From: Shewanella zhangzhouensis
GTDB lineage: Bacteria > Pseudomonadota > Gammaproteobacteria > Enterobacterales > Shewanellaceae
NCBI RefSeq assembly: GCF_019457615.1
Contig: NZ_CP080414.1
Location: 4,041,501-4,105,500 of the forward strand
DNA: 64,000 bases
Direction of reading: 5' to 3'
Below are positions 10,549 to 19,633 of this stretch, one piece after another. Position 1 is the stretch's first letter; each line of letters begins with the position of its first letter. The notes beneath the pieces were generated by a model. It was not told the origin of the DNA. It did no database searches and saw nothing but the letters and a program-made list of their open reading frames with translations. The position numbers were made by a program, and so were the translations under genes.

Positions 10549-12720
10549 GTGTCTTTATCTGCTTCCGGAAGCGATGAGCAATGGACTATCGCAGCTTCCA
10601 CGCGGGTCACTGTCGATCCCCTGTTGGATAGCCTGGTGCTCCTCACTGAATATTTTGGTTCCCCCTGCTCCAGTGAATCACTGGCGGCGGGCCTTCCCTT
10701 ATCGGGAGCCGTACTGACGCCTGATTTGGTCCCTCAGGCTGCGGCCAGAGCCGGTCTCAACGCCCGCTTGACCCGTAAAGGTCTGGACCAGATATCTCCC
10801 ATCATGATGCCCTGCATCCTGCTGCTGAAAGATAAGAAAGCTTGCCTTCTCAGAGAATTGACCCCTGAAAAAGCTGTCATTCAGTTGCCTGAAACCGGCG
10901 GAGAAGAGACTCTCCCCATTGAGCAGCTCGAAACTCTCTATGTCGGTTATCTGTTTCTGGTAAAACAGCAATATCGGGGTGATATGCGCTTTGACGTGCA
11001 TCATCACGACAATAAAAGCCACTGGTTACTGAAAACTTTAAAAGATGCGGCACCAATCTACCGGGATGCGCTTATCGCCTCAGTGTTGGTGAACCTCTTT
11101 GCCCTGGTTTCGCCACTCTTTATCATGAATGTGTACGATAAAGTAGTGCCCAATCTGGCATTCGAGTCTCTGTGGGTACTGGCCATTGGTGCAGGCATTG
11201 CTTACATCTTTGATTTGGTCATGCGCCAGCTTAGAAGCTACTTGATTGATGTTGCTGGTAAAAAAGTCGACATCATAGTGTCATCGCAACTGTTTGCCAA
11301 AGCCGTTGGTATTCCACTGTCAAAACGATCTCCCAGTGTTGGCGGTATGGCTAAACAGCTCGGCGAGTTTGACAGCATTAGAGACATTCTGACATCCGCC
11401 ACCATTACCACCCTGGTGGATTTACCCTTTGCGCTCTTTTTCCTGATCATTATCTTTATTGTGGCTGGCGATCTGGCGATGCTGCCATTACTCGGCGGCG
11501 CCATCATCATTGGCTACACCTTGTACATACAACCAAAGCTTAAAGCCGCTATTGATGAAAGTAATAAGTTCGCCAGTCTGAAACACGGACACCTGATTGA
11601 AAGTCTGGCAGCACTTGAGTCCATCAAAGCCTATGGCGCAGAAGGGTTGGTACAAAAAAGTTGGCAACAGATGATAGGGCACACGGCCAACTGGCAGCTC
11701 AAGGCCAAAAAGCTGTCCAACTCGGTATCAAACGTTGCCAGCTTTATGGTGCAACTGACCGTGGTGGGTGTGGTCATTCTGGGGGTGTATCGGGTTGCCG
11801 ATAATGCCATTTCCATGGGGGGTATTATCGCAGCAGTGATGCTTTCCAGCCGCGCCATGTCCCCCATGGCACAGTTGGCCAGTTTGTTAACCCGCGCCAA
11901 TCACACAGCCAGTGCGTTAAAGCAGCTGGACCAAATCATGACTCAGGAAGATGAGTTTGAAAATAAAGGGCATTTGGTCAGTAAAACCCGTCTTATGGGC
12001 AAAATCGAAGCTGACCATGTGAGCTTTTGCTATCCGGGTTCTGAGAAACCGGTTTTGCATCCAACGTCTTTGTCTATTCAGCCGGGTGAAAAGGTGGCCA
12101 TCATTGGCCGCAATGGCTCAGGGAAAAGTACGTTGGCCAAACTCCTGTGTGGCCTGTACAAACCCACCAAAGGCAGCCTCAGATACGATGGAATTGACAG
12201 CGCACAGATCCACCCCAGCGATCTGCGCAGAAACTTCGGTTACCTGCCTCAGGATGTGGTGTTGTTCCATGGTTCTATCAGAGACAACATACTCTTTGGT
12301 ACCCGCCAGGTATCTGAGCATCAGCTTATCCGCGCAGTGCAAATCTCTGGTGTCAGCCTCTTTACCAATCTCGAATCCGAAGGGCTGGATCAACAGGTCG
12401 GCGAAGGTGGACAGGCCTTGTCTCGGGGACAACGCCAAACTGTCGCCCTGGCTCGGGCCACCCTGAACGACCCACCCATTTTGCTGATGGACGAACCCAC
12501 TGCCAGTTTGGATGCCAGAGCGGAGAAACAGTTTATTCGCGCTATGGAGCATGTCAGCAAAGACAGGACCTTACTTATCATCACCCACAAGATGCACCTG
12601 CTGAAATTGGTCGACCGGGTCATCGTATTGGACCGTGGTCATGTGCTCGCTGATGGCCCCAAAAATGACGTGCTCGAGAAACTGAGTCTGGGACTGCTCG
12701 CGGGAGGCGCCAAAGGATGA
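10549..12720 (+). CDS. rtxB: Type I secretion ABC transporter, LapB/RtxB type
   Basis: Inner-membrane ATPase/permease that should energise export of the adjacent RTX adhesin. 723 residues: an N-terminal C39-like domain (about 20-150), a membrane domain (about 165-440) and an ATPase domain with Walker A GRNGSGKST (520-528), signature LSRGQ (624-628) and Walker B ILLMDEP (644-650). The N-terminal domain lacks the catalytic cysteine motif of C39 peptidases, as expected for transporters of leaderless RTX substrates. The start is GTG; no in-frame ATG lies nearby, and an AAGG stretch precedes it by about 12 bases. Its stop overlaps the next start (ATGA), so translation is coupled to the adaptor gene. 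The only feature between it and bpfA is the 10471-10500 hairpin. Confidence 0.93.
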   Translation: MSLSASGSDEQWTIAASTRVTVDPLLDSLVLLTEYFGSPCSSESLAAGLPLSGAVLTPDLVPQAAARAGLNARLTRKGLDQISPIMMPCILLLKDKKACLLRELTPEKAVIQLPETGGEETLPIEQLETLYVGYLFLVKQQYRGDMRFDVHHHDNKSHWLLKTLKDAAPIYRDALIASVLVNLFALVSPLFIMNVYDKVVPNLAFESLWVLAIGAGIAYIFDLVMRQLRSYLIDVAGKKVDIIVSSQLFAKAVGIPLSKRSPSVGGMAKQLGEFDSIRDILTSATITTLVDLPFALFFLIIIFIVAGDLAMLPLLGGAIIIGYTLYIQPKLKAAIDESNKFASLKHGHLIESLAALESIKAYGAEGLVQKSWQQMIGHTANWQLKAKKLSNSVSNVASFMVQLTVVGVVILGVYRVADNAISMGGIIAAVMLSSRAMSPMAQLASLLTRANHTASALKQLDQIMTQEDEFENKGHLVSKTRLMGKIEADHVSFCYPGSEKPVLHPTSLSIQPGEKVAIIGRNGSGKSTLAKLLCGLYKPTKGSLRYDGIDSAQIHPSDLRRNFGYLPQDVVLFHGSIRDNILFGTRQVSEHQLIRAVQISGVSLFTNLESEGLDQQVGEGGQALSRGQRQTVALARATLNDPPILLMDEPTASLDARAEKQFIRAMEHVSKDRTLLIITHKMHLLKLVDRVIVLDRGHVLADGPKNDVLEKLSLGLLAGGAKG

Positions 12721-14099
12721 GTAAAGCGCTGACAACCCGGGATCTGGAGATGGTTGATGACGTCTATGGCGCCATGATGACCGATGCCCCGACCAGCCAT
12801 AGACTGACTATCTGGGCACTCACCTCATTGGTTTTTACCTTCCTCATCTGGGCATATTTTGCCGAGTTGGATCAGGTTACCGTAGGCACTGGCAAGGTTA
12901 TCCCTTCGTCGCAAATTCAGGTTATTCAAAGCTTGGACGGTGGTGTACTGCAAGAGCTGTTCGTGCGCGAGGGTAATCTGGTCAGCAAGGGGGAACCCTT
13001 GGCGCGTATCGACGATACCCGCTTCCGTTCGGACTTTGCCCAACAGGAAGAAGAGGTGTTCAGCTTGCAGGCCAATGTGATCCGCATGCGGGCTGAACTC
13101 AACAGCATTACCGTGTCGGATATGGCATCTGATTGGCGTGAGCAGGTTCGCATCGTCAAACAGGACCTGACATTCCCAGAAGCGCTGAATGCTCAAAAAC
13201 CTGAAATGATTGTGCATCAACAAGCCGAGTACAACGGCCGACTCGACAATCTGGAAAACCAACTGGAAATTCTCGCCAGACAAATTCAGCAGCGGCAGCA
13301 GGAAAACGAAGAGCTGACCACCAAGATTGCGACCATGACCACCAGTTTTCAGCTCATCAGTCGCGAATTGGAGCTAACCCGTCCTTTGGCACAAAAAGGC
13401 ATTGTGCCGGAAGTTGAACTGCTGAAGCTCGAGCGCACAGTGAATGAACTCCAGGGCGAGCTCAAAGCAATGCGTCTGCTACGCCCCAAAATCAAAGCCA
13501 CTTTGGATGAGGCCATCTTAAAACGCCGGGAAGCCGTGTTTGTATTCGCCGCAGATACCCGCGCCCAGCTAAACGAGATGCAAACCCGTCTATCGCGCAT
13601 GAGCGAGGCACAGGTCGGGGCACAGGATAAGGTCAGTAAAGCGGTCATTACCTCACCGGTTAATGGCACTGTGAAGACAGTGCATATCAATACTCTCGGG
13701 GGCGTGGTGCAGCCCGGGGTGAATATTATGGAAATCGTGCCATCCGAAGATCAGCTGCTCATTGAAGCCAAGATCACCCCGAAAGACATCGCATTTTTGC
13801 ACGTTGGCTTGCCTGCGGTAGTTAAGGTTACAGCCTATGATTTTACCCGCTATGGCGGGTTAGAAGGCACTGTTGAACATATCAGTGCCGATACCACCCA
13901 GGACGAAGAAGGTAACAGCTTTTATCTGATACGCGTCAGGACCGCAGAGTCCAGCTTGGTTAAAGACGATGGCACGGAGATGCCAATTATCCCCGGGATG
14001 CTCACCTCAGTGGATGTCATCACCGGACAAAGATCCATTCTTGAATACATACTTAATCCAATTCTAAGAGCCAAAGACACCGCACTTAGGGAACGATGA
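12717..14099 (+). CDS. Type I secretion membrane fusion protein, HlyD/LapC family
   Basis: 460-residue periplasmic adaptor joining the RtxB transporter to the AggA outer-membrane channel. One N-terminal membrane helix (about 28-48, LTIWALTSLVFTFLIWAYF) is followed by a lipoyl-like half-motif (VIPSSQIQVIQSLDGGVLQELFV begins near 62), long coiled coils (about 105-300), the second lipoyl half near 315-345 (SPVNGTVKTVHINTLGGVV) and a beta-barrel C-terminus. It begins inside the rtxB stop codon (ATGA overlap) and ends 29 bases before aggA. Length and layout match HlyD-family adaptors of RTX exporters. Confidence 0.93.
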   Translation: MSKALTTRDLEMVDDVYGAMMTDAPTSHRLTIWALTSLVFTFLIWAYFAELDQVTVGTGKVIPSSQIQVIQSLDGGVLQELFVREGNLVSKGEPLARIDDTRFRSDFAQQEEEVFSLQANVIRMRAELNSITVSDMASDWREQVRIVKQDLTFPEALNAQKPEMIVHQQAEYNGRLDNLENQLEILARQIQQRQQENEELTTKIATMTTSFQLISRELELTRPLAQKGIVPEVELLKLERTVNELQGELKAMRLLRPKIKATLDEAILKRREAVFVFAADTRAQLNEMQTRLSRMSEAQVGAQDKVSKAVITSPVNGTVKTVHINTLGGVVQPGVNIMEIVPSEDQLLIEAKITPKDIAFLHVGLPAVVKVTAYDFTRYGGLEGTVEHISADTTQDEEGNSFYLIRVRTAESSLVKDDGTEMPIIPGMLTSVDVITGQRSILEYILNPILRAKDTALRER

Positions 14100-14128
14100 G
14101 GCTCTAACTAAACCGGGAGGGTTTATCA

Positions 14129-15538
14129 ATGAACAAGAAACGCTTGCAACAGTTGCGCTTGGGCGTACTGGCTGCAGCCATAGGTGGCATCATGATGCCT
14201 ATGGCCGCAAGTGCCATGACGCTCGAACAGGCCGTCGCCCATACGCTGGACAGTAACCCTGACCTGCGTGCTGCGTTCAACCGCTTTAAAGCGCGTGAAG
14301 AGCAGGTAAATCAGGCGATTTCTGGCTACATGCCTACGGTGGACCTCACCGGTGGTTGGGGCTGGGAGCAAACGGACAGTCCAGCAACCCGTCGTCGCTT
14401 CGGTCGTGAAGATGGTGACTTTGAACTCAAGCGCGGTGAAGCCGGTATCAGTATCCGTCAAATGCTGTTCGATGGTTTTTATACTGCCAGCGAGGTGGAC
14501 CGTCTGAGCTTTGAAGCCAGCGCAGATCAGTGGGCCTTGTTCGCCGCGGCCGAAGACATGGCGCTGGATGTGGCTAAGGTGTATGTCAATTACATCCGTA
14601 CCGAGCAAGTAATGACTCTGGCGGAGAAAAACCTGGCAACTCACAAAGAAATCTATGACCAAATCAAGCAGCGTACTGATTCAGGCCTGGGTTCTATTGC
14701 TGACTTGTCCCAAATCACAGGTCGTCTGGCTCGCGCCAACGCCAACGTGATTTCGGCGCGCAATAACTTCTTCGATGCCAAGGCGCAGTTCTCCCGCGTG
14801 GTAGATAAAGCACCCGACGACATGATTGTTCCCGTACCAGATGCCGATATGCTGCCAACTGACTTGTCTACCAGCGTGACCCTGGCACAGGACAACCACC
14901 CAGTGCTCAAGTCTGCTGCTGCCGACATCAATGCTGCCGAAAACGAGCGTTCATCGGCGCAATCGAGCTACTACCCACGCGTCACTCTTGAACTCGATGG
15001 TAACTGGAACAACAACCTCGATGGCGAAGACGGCATAGCGGGCACTGGTGCATTCCGTACTGATGTAGGTGGTTACAACAACGACCTGGTTGCCATGGTT
15101 CGTGTGCGTTACAACCTGTTCGCTGGCGGCAAAGATCTGGCCCGTGAAAAAGAAGCCGCTTACAAAATCGGTGAAGCCAAAGAAATACGCCAACGCGCTT
15201 ACCGTGAAGTCGTTGAAGGCGTCAATCTGGCATGGAATGCCTATGAAATGCTGACACCTCAGAAAGACTATATCCGCGAGCACGTTAAAGCGGCAAAAGA
15301 CACACAAGTGGCTTACACCCAACAGTTTAATCTGGGTCAGCGCACCTTACTCGACTTGCTGGATACCGAAAACGAACTCTTTGAAGCCCGTAAAGATTAT
15401 CTGCAGGCCGAGTTCGATGAGATTGTTGCCAAGTATCGGGTATTGAATGCCACTGGTCGCCTGCTGGATTCACTGAAGGTAACCAGACCCACAGTATGGC
15501 AGGGAGAGCGTGAATATGAAGGGGGAGTAAAACCATGA
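14129..15538 (+). CDS. aggA: Outer-membrane channel, TolC/AggA family
   Basis: 469 residues with an N-terminal signal peptide (positive start, hydrophobic stretch, cleavage likely near ASAMT at 28-31) and the TolC duplicated outer-membrane efflux domain rich in helical segments. It should form the outer-membrane exit duct of the type I system. A GGGAGG ribosome-binding sequence precedes the ATG. The stop overlaps the start of the OmpA-like gene (ATGA), so the two are translationally coupled. Position directly after the ABC transporter and HlyD genes supports the AggA assignment. Confidence 0.92.
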   Translation: MNKKRLQQLRLGVLAAAIGGIMMPMAASAMTLEQAVAHTLDSNPDLRAAFNRFKAREEQVNQAISGYMPTVDLTGGWGWEQTDSPATRRRFGREDGDFELKRGEAGISIRQMLFDGFYTASEVDRLSFEASADQWALFAAAEDMALDVAKVYVNYIRTEQVMTLAEKNLATHKEIYDQIKQRTDSGLGSIADLSQITGRLARANANVISARNNFFDAKAQFSRVVDKAPDDMIVPVPDADMLPTDLSTSVTLAQDNHPVLKSAAADINAAENERSSAQSSYYPRVTLELDGNWNNNLDGEDGIAGTGAFRTDVGGYNNDLVAMVRVRYNLFAGGKDLAREKEAAYKIGEAKEIRQRAYREVVEGVNLAWNAYEMLTPQKDYIREHVKAAKDTQVAYTQQFNLGQRTLLDLLDTENELFEARKDYLQAEFDEIVAKYRVLNATGRLLDSLKVTRPTVWQGEREYEGGVKP

Positions 15539-16140
15539 GAATGACTTTATTGATGTTGGCTCTGCTGAGCCTTGGCGCCTGTTCCATGCGCGATACAGTG
15601 AACATGGACCAGCCTACGACGCAAGTGTTCGATCTGAACGACCCAGATCGTGACGGTGTGATTGAAGCCCGTGAGCGCTGTGCTGGCACCATGATGGGTG
15701 CAGCTATCGATAACTACGGCTGCGGTGATATCAAAACCATCAACGAACGTCGGGAAGTCAAGGTATTGTTCCCCAACGATTCATCCTATCTGGCCCCACA
15801 ATACTTCGGACAAATTGAGGAACTGGCGTCGTTCATGCGTCAATTTCCCAATACCAAGGTGACCATTGAAGGCCACTGTAGCCGGACAGGTGGGTATGAC
15901 TACAATATGGAGCTGTCTCAGCGCCGAGCCAATGCTGTCACCGACGTGCTGACCCAGCAATATGGTATCGACTCCGGCCGCCTCAAGGCGGTGGGATTTG
16001 GCTACAACAACCCGGTTGACCCAAGTGACACCCCTGAAGCACACGACAAAAACCGTCGGGTGATCGCGGAGATTGTTGGTGACGACACTACTGCAGACAT
16101 GAAGTGGCACATATATACTGTCGACCAGGAAGTGAAATAA
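15535..16140 (+). CDS. OmpA-family lipoprotein of the bpf operon
   Basis: 201 residues. A short signal peptide ends in a lipobox (LSLGAC, lipidated Cys16). A calcium-binding-like stretch DPDRDGVIEARERC follows near 37-50. The C-terminal OmpA-like peptidoglycan-binding domain (about 75-185) shows the usual IEGHCSRTGGYDYNMELSQRRA core and a DKNRR end motif. It probably anchors to peptidoglycan from the outer membrane and supports the secretion or retention complex. It overlaps the aggA stop by four bases and lies 16 bases before bpfG, inside the operon. Confidence 0.88.
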   Translation: MRMTLLMLALLSLGACSMRDTVNMDQPTTQVFDLNDPDRDGVIEARERCAGTMMGAAIDNYGCGDIKTINERREVKVLFPNDSSYLAPQYFGQIEELASFMRQFPNTKVTIEGHCSRTGGYDYNMELSQRRANAVTDVLTQQYGIDSGRLKAVGFGYNNPVDPSDTPEAHDKNRRVIAEIVGDDTTADMKWHIYTVDQEVK

Positions 16141-16156
16141 CATTTGAATCAATAGC

Positions 16157-16864
16157 ATGAAAGGCGGACAAACGTTTACCCAAACAATGCTTAGGGTCTG
16201 CCAACACAGTCTGTTGGCAACGGCCATATTGGGAACTTGTCTGTTTGCCCAGTCCAGCACACAGCTGGACAGGAGCAAAATCGTTTCCACCCTGGAGAGC
16301 AAATATGGCCCCAGGGCCGGAAAACGTGCCAATGCCTGGTTTCAAGTGGTTGACTCGGCCCAAGGGCTGAGCGAAATGGAAAAGCTGACGAAGGTGAACA
16401 CCTTTTTTAATCTGTTCACCTTCGTCGACGACATTAAGTTGTGGGGCGATTCCAACTATTGGGCAACACCCATGGAGTTTATCGGGGTTGCCGGTGGCGA
16501 TTGTGAGGATTTTTCCATCGCCAAGTATTTTACCCTGCTGCAACTCGGTATACCGGACGAGAAGCTCAGGATCACCATGGTAAAGGCAACCTCAGTCAAT
16601 CAATACCACATGGTGCTGGCCTATTATGAAACGCCGGGGTCCGTGCCACTGGTACTCGATAATCTGGATAAGGCAATCAAGCCGGCAACAGCCAGGCGAG
16701 ATTTGCTGCCTGTTTATAGCTTTAACGGTAAACAACTGTGGTTAAACAAAGAAAAGGGACGGGGTGTGCTCGCGGGCTCTTCCTCGCGGCTGGAAAAATG
16801 GACCGATCTAACCCACAGATTAGGAGTTGATCGGCTCAGGCAACCCAAGATGAGATTGGAGTAA
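16157..16864 (+). CDS. bpfG: Periplasmic transglutaminase-like cysteine protease, LapG/BpfG family
   Basis: 235 residues with a signal peptide (hydrophobic 18-31) and the BTLCP fold. The catalytic triad can be placed as Cys116 in GGDCEDFSIAKY, His151 in NQYHMVLAYY and Asp168 in LVLDNLD. In the Lap/Bpf paradigm this protease trims the N-terminal retention module of the giant adhesin when c-di-GMP is low, releasing cells from the biofilm. It sits eight bases upstream of its inhibitor bpfD. The predicted substrate site is in the part of bpfA that lies outside this window. Confidence 0.94.
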   Translation: MKGGQTFTQTMLRVCQHSLLATAILGTCLFAQSSTQLDRSKIVSTLESKYGPRAGKRANAWFQVVDSAQGLSEMEKLTKVNTFFNLFTFVDDIKLWGDSNYWATPMEFIGVAGGDCEDFSIAKYFTLLQLGIPDEKLRITMVKATSVNQYHMVLAYYETPGSVPLVLDNLDKAIKPATARRDLLPVYSFNGKQLWLNKEKGRGVLAGSSSRLEKWTDLTHRLGVDRLRQPKMRLE

Positions 16865-16872
16865 CTAACGAT

Positions 16873-18792
16873 ATGACACTGTTTCGACAGCTGTATTCGC
16901 TATTGTTTGGTCTGTTTTTATTGGTAATTACTGCTTTGGCTTATGTGCAATTTACTGAGACCAAAAGCTTTTTGACCAAACAGATGGAGTCGGACCTCAA
17001 TAACGTCAGCAATTCACTGGGTTTGCTGCTGGTCCCTGCTCTGGAAACCGGCGATATCGCCACCGCCGAGACTCTGATTAATGTTATCTTCGAAGGTGGC
17101 TACTACCAGCAGGTAAAGTTGACTTGGTTAGTGGATGGAAAACAGCAAGAGTGGAACAACAGCCTCGAAATCCAGGGCGTTCCCCAGTGGTTCATTAACC
17201 TTGATATATTCGGCACCATCAAAAAGGAAAGCACCATCACTTCGGGGTGGCTGCAACTGGCGCAACTGGAAGTGACAGCCCACCCAGGCTTTGGCTATCA
17301 CGAGCTTTGGCGAATTCTCACCAACACAATCATCGTTTTCTCCGTCCTGTTTTTGGTTGCCATATTCCTCGCACGTTTTGGTCTTAGCTGGATTTTGAGA
17401 CCACTGCACATAGTCTCTGAACACGCCAAGAGCATTGCCAATCGCCAGTTCGGCCCTGAACTTGCGATCCCAAAGACCAGTGAGTTAAAGGAAGTGGTTA
17501 TTGCTTTTAACAGCATGTCTTCCCAGCTCAAGCAGATCTTCAGTTCACTGGACGAAGAAGTTACCTCGCTGCGCAAAAAGAATCTGGTGGATCAGGTATC
17601 TGGCTTGCCCAACCGTCAATATCTGGTGGGACGCATCAACAGCTGGCTCTCTGAACCCGGCAGTGGTGCACTCTTTATGGCCAAGTTTGATTGGCTTGAA
17701 GAAGTGCATGCAAAATACGGCTATCAGGTACGCGACGAAACCATCAAACTCCTGTCAGAAAAACTGCAATCCCAACTGGAAGAAATTGCGCCGGGCGTGG
17801 TTTCCAGAATTGCCGCGTTTGAGTTTGCATTCCTGGTATTTGATGTTGATAAAGAACTTATCAGTAAGTACCTGCAAACCCTGATCCGCACGGTCAATCA
17901 GGAAATCTCAAAAGCTGGTGGTAAACCCAATGAGCATTTCGCCATAGGTATTGCTGAACGCATTGGCTCAATGACAGTGTCTGACATCCTGGCGCAGTCG
18001 GATAACGCACTGCAAACCGCTATCAAGGGTGGCAAGGTGTATCACTGGTTTGAGTCCAGTGAAGAGCAGATGTTTACTCGCGAACAATGGCGTGAAAAGC
18101 TCTCCAGCGCCATCAATGCCAAACTGTTCAAATTCCGTTGGCAGCCCATTCAGCTCACAGATGGCGCAGGCCTGCTGCAGCATGAGCTTTACTGCCAATT
18201 GGAAATTGGCGATAAGCTGGCCCATGCCGGACAATTTATGCCCTATGTAGAGCTGCTTTCCCTGGGGGCTTTGCTGGATAAATGTTTGATCCAAAAGGTG
18301 CATGACATACATCTACTGGAGCGCAACTTTGAACCAGTGGCCATTAACCTGACCCATCAAAGTTTGACCGACACTGAGTTCCATCAGTGGTTACAGCAGT
18401 TCCTTCGCTCAACGCCTATGGCGGAACGGCTGTGCTTCGATATTCCTGAATCCGGGGTCTACAGTAATCCGGAAGCCTGTGAGGCCTTGTGCGCCATTAT
18501 CAGGGACAATGGCGCAAAGTTTGGTATCGATCACTTTGGCCGTCAGTTTGGCTCTATGTCCTATCTGCAAACCCTGAGACCCAGCTATGTAAAACTGGAT
18601 CAATCTTTTGCTTACTACGACGAAAACCAGCACAACGCAGAGCTCTGCCGTGCCTTGGTCAACGTGGCCCGTGGTTTGGAAATTCAGGTTATTGTTACAG
18701 GTATTCAGGAAAAGCCGCAGTTAGAGCGCTTCATTCCACTGAAAACAACGGCATACCAAGGCTTTATTTCTCCACCTGTGAGTGTGGATTAA
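16873..18792 (+). CDS. bpfD: c-di-GMP receptor with degenerate GGDEF and EAL domains, LapD/BpfD type
   Basis: 639-residue inner-membrane protein: membrane helix 1 (about 7-26), a periplasmic LapD-like sensor domain, helix 2 (about 150-168), HAMP (about 170-225), GGDEF-like (about 240-395) and EAL-like (about 405-635) domains. The GGDEF signature is replaced by AAFEFAF (about 314-320) and the EAL signature is absent near KFRWQPIQ, so neither synthesis nor hydrolysis of c-di-GMP is expected. By analogy to LapD, the EAL-like domain binds c-di-GMP and the periplasmic domain then sequesters BpfG. It is the last gene of the bpf operon; a terminator follows after 18 bases. Confidence 0.93.
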   Translation: MTLFRQLYSLLFGLFLLVITALAYVQFTETKSFLTKQMESDLNNVSNSLGLLLVPALETGDIATAETLINVIFEGGYYQQVKLTWLVDGKQQEWNNSLEIQGVPQWFINLDIFGTIKKESTITSGWLQLAQLEVTAHPGFGYHELWRILTNTIIVFSVLFLVAIFLARFGLSWILRPLHIVSEHAKSIANRQFGPELAIPKTSELKEVVIAFNSMSSQLKQIFSSLDEEVTSLRKKNLVDQVSGLPNRQYLVGRINSWLSEPGSGALFMAKFDWLEEVHAKYGYQVRDETIKLLSEKLQSQLEEIAPGVVSRIAAFEFAFLVFDVDKELISKYLQTLIRTVNQEISKAGGKPNEHFAIGIAERIGSMTVSDILAQSDNALQTAIKGGKVYHWFESSEEQMFTREQWREKLSSAINAKLFKFRWQPIQLTDGAGLLQHELYCQLEIGDKLAHAGQFMPYVELLSLGALLDKCLIQKVHDIHLLERNFEPVAINLTHQSLTDTEFHQWLQQFLRSTPMAERLCFDIPESGVYSNPEACEALCAIIRDNGAKFGIDHFGRQFGSMSYLQTLRPSYVKLDQSFAYYDENQHNAELCRALVNVARGLEIQVIVTGIQEKPQLERFIPLKTTAYQGFISPPVSVD

Positions 18793-18810
18793 TACACAGC
18801 AACACTGATA

Positions 18811-18840
18811 AAGGCACCTTTGGGTGCCTTTATTATTTTT
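18811..18840 (+). terminator. Rho-independent terminator of the bpf operon
   Basis: Stem AAGGCACC / GGGTGCCTT around a TTT loop, followed by TTATTATTTTT. It lies 18 bases after the bpfD stop and ends the plus-strand operon before the minus-strand tRNA cluster. Confidence 0.85.
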
Positions 18841-18977
18841 CATCCAATAACCCAGGCTCAGCCAAACAGTCACCATTCATCGAGATAGATGTCAGACAAC
18901 AGATGCAACAAGGCCACACCAAACAATATTGTTTCAGACGGTGGAATAATGTGTAGAGGATGTGTGTAGAAAGAAGG

Positions 18978-19054
18978 TGGTCGGTGATAGAGGATTCGAA
19001 CCTCTGACCCTCTGCTCCCAAAGCAGATGCGCTACCGGACTGCGCTAATCACCG
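18978..19054 (-). tRNA. tRNA-Pro (anticodon TGG), copy 2
   Basis: Complete 77-base cloverleaf with encoded CCA. The acceptor CGGTGAT pairs with ATCACCG. The anticodon loop TTTGGGA gives TGG, and the T arm GGTTCGAATCC is canonical. It is identical to the copy at 19131-19207 and last in the minus-strand cluster. Confidence 0.97.
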
Positions 19055-19130
19055 AAACATCGAATAACACTGTGGCTGAAAACAAAAAAATGCCGCAAGG
19101 CATTTATCCGCATTCAAAAAAGAGAGGAAG

Positions 19131-19207
19131 TGGTCGGTGATAGAGGATTCGAACCTCTGACCCTCTGCTCCCAAAGCAGATGCGCTACCGGACTGCGCTA
19201 ATCACCG
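19131..19207 (-). tRNA. tRNA-Pro (anticodon TGG), copy 1
   Basis: Same 77-base sequence as the gene at 18978-19054, with encoded CCA and anticodon TGG. The 76-base spacer between the two copies is not a tRNA. In the E. coli argX-hisR-leuT-proM cluster the corresponding place between His and Pro holds a Leu tRNA. Confidence 0.97.
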
Positions 19208-19230
19208 ACGAATTTCTTCATCTGGAAAAG

Positions 19231-19307
19231 TGGGGTGACTGATGGGGCTCGAACCCACGACAACCGGAATCACAATCCGGGACTCTACCAACTGAGCTAC
19301 AGTCACC
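19231..19307 (-). tRNA. tRNA-His (anticodon GTG)
   Basis: 77 bases with the extra 5' G typical of tRNA-His. The anticodon loop TTGTGAT gives GTG, the T arm is GGGTTCGAGCCC, and the 3' CCA is encoded. Second gene of the minus-strand tRNA cluster. Confidence 0.97.
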
Positions 19308-19341
19308 ACTGAATTTCCTTGCTGACCCGACTTAATCCAAC

Positions 19342-19418
19342 TGGCGCACCCAGAAGGATTCGAACCCTCGGCCTCACCCTCCGGAGGGGTGCGCTCTATC
19401 CAACTGAGCTATGGGTGC
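19342..19418 (-). tRNA. tRNA-Arg (anticodon CCG)
   Basis: 77 bases. The acceptor GCACCCA pairs with TGGGTGC, the anticodon loop CTCCGGA gives CCG, and CCA is encoded. It is the first gene of the Arg-His-Pro-Pro cluster, which should be transcribed as one precursor from the promoter just upstream. Confidence 0.97.
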
Positions 19419-19439
19419 CCCGCCGTGTCAGCGCCGCAT

Positions 19440-19468
19440 ATAGTAGGAGGTATTTGTTCCTGAGTCCA
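19440..19468 (-). promoter_or_regulatory. Probable promoter of the tRNA cluster
   Basis: On the minus strand TGGACT (-35) and TACTAT (-10) are separated by 17 bases. They are followed by a GC-rich discriminator (GCGGCGC), as is usual for stably controlled tRNA promoters. The tRNA-Arg 5' end lies 21 bases further on. Confidence 0.45.
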
Positions 19469-19633
19469 GAGCATAAAATGCTTTTTTTCATCGTTTGCTC
19501 AAGTTTTGATTAATCCACTGGTGTGTATGCACAAAAATCGTTCTAAGAATTCACTTTGAGCCTACCCCATTCGAGAGTATGCTGTTCTTTTAACGTCTCT
19601 GTTACCCACTAATACACAACTGCGACGAACAAT

